DNA from: an uncultured Burkholderiales bacterium
GTDB lineage: Bacteria > Pseudomonadota > Gammaproteobacteria > Burkholderiales > Burkholderiaceae_C
Length of the DNA: 46,004 bases
Direction of reading: 5' to 3'
Assembly: GCA_937864005.1 (NCBI GenBank)
Contig: CALMIL010000226.1
Span: 1 to 46,004, forward strand
Shown: in pieces, positions 45,892-46,004 of the stretch
Numbering within the stretch: the first letter of the stretch is position 1
Layout of the letters: the number at the start of each line of letters is the position of its first letter
The notes under the pieces: model-generated
The model's input: the letters and a program-made list of their open reading frames with translations, nothing else
What the model was told of the DNA's origin: nothing
The model's database searches: none
Translations under genes and position numbers: made by a program

Positions 45892-46004
45892 TCAGCTCGC
45901 CGTGGCAGCGGCCTTGCGCCGCCGCGCCTTGCGCGCGGCGTCGATCTCGGCCTGGATCTCCTCGTCGGTCAACCGGTCGGCGCCTGTCTCGCGGGCGTGC
46001 GCCT
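45892..46004 (-). CDS. Antitoxin partner of the PIN toxin, 5' end outside window
   Basis: Only the last 36 residues are visible. They end in ARETGADRLTDEEIQAEI followed by a Lys/Arg-rich helix (DAARKARRRKAAA). This is the usual C-terminal toxin-binding tail of Phd/VapB-like or AbrB-like antitoxins paired with COG1569 toxins. The stop TGA is at 45892-45894, ten bases before the toxin start on the same strand, consistent with a toxin-antitoxin operon. The DNA-binding N-terminus lies off the right edge, so the antitoxin family cannot be fixed. Confidence 0.75.
   Translation of the reverse strand, partial: AHARETGADRLTDEEIQAEIDAARKARRRKAAATAS

Overview
This window is a GC-rich, densely packed bacterial chromosome segment. 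Lipoproteins with Cys-Gly-Gly-Gly lipoboxes, an outer-membrane efflux protein, short intergenic gaps and strong G/C third-position preference suggest a Gram-negative proteobacterium. Betaproteobacteria (Burkholderiales or Rhodocyclales-like) is my best guess, made from style and gene content only, without a database search.

Region 1 (1-6609) starts inside a TolC/NodT-type outer-membrane factor. An ATGA overlap leads to an 817-residue protein joining a PqqD-like N-terminus, an M50-peptidase-like membrane domain whose two metal motifs are both degraded, and an HlyD-type adaptor. Next come a SAM methyltransferase, a discrete acyl carrier protein and a tandem short-chain dehydrogenase (two SDR domains in one frame).

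Region 2 (6957-14142) holds six genes for exported proteins arranged as a mirror image: serine-hydrolase lipoprotein (+), esterase (+), secreted propeller-like protein (-), then propeller-like (+), esterase (-), serine-hydrolase lipoprotein (-). It looks like an old, diverged inverted duplication of a three-gene cassette.

Region 3 (14633-32816) is an iterative polyketide / polyunsaturated-fatty-acid-like synthase locus. PKS1 (2748 aa) reads NPD-like, NPD/PfaD-type enoyl reductase, KS, AT, ACP, KR, DH. PKS2 (1605 aa) reads KS, AT, DH, Sfp-type phosphopantetheinyl transferase. A type I phosphodiesterase, an alpha/beta hydrolase with a DUF6316-like tail, a propeller-like protein and a second esterase follow in a tight operon. 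With region 1 supplying ACP, ketoreductases, a methyltransferase and exporter parts, regions 1-3 plausibly form one pathway for making, exporting and trimming an unusual lipid or polyketide. The product is unknown.

Region 4 (33096-38192) carries a class II ribonucleotide reductase (NrdJ) with a 378-residue LAGLIDADG intein placed directly before the presumed thiyl-radical cysteine, then a WYL-domain regulator.

Region 5 (38299-46004) is a type I-G (formerly I-U) CRISPR effector operon: a 66-residue unknown protein, cas3 (helicase-HD), csb3, csb1 (Cas7) and csb2 (Cas5-Cas6). No cas1, cas2, cas4 or repeat array is visible. It ends against a convergent PIN-toxin/antitoxin pair that runs off the right edge.

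The most unusual features are the mirror-image exported-protein cassette, two in-frame gene-fusion scars that keep a Shine-Dalgarno and ATG (at 5809 and 19672), the pseudo-protease adaptor, the PKS architecture, and the small protein leading the cas operon.
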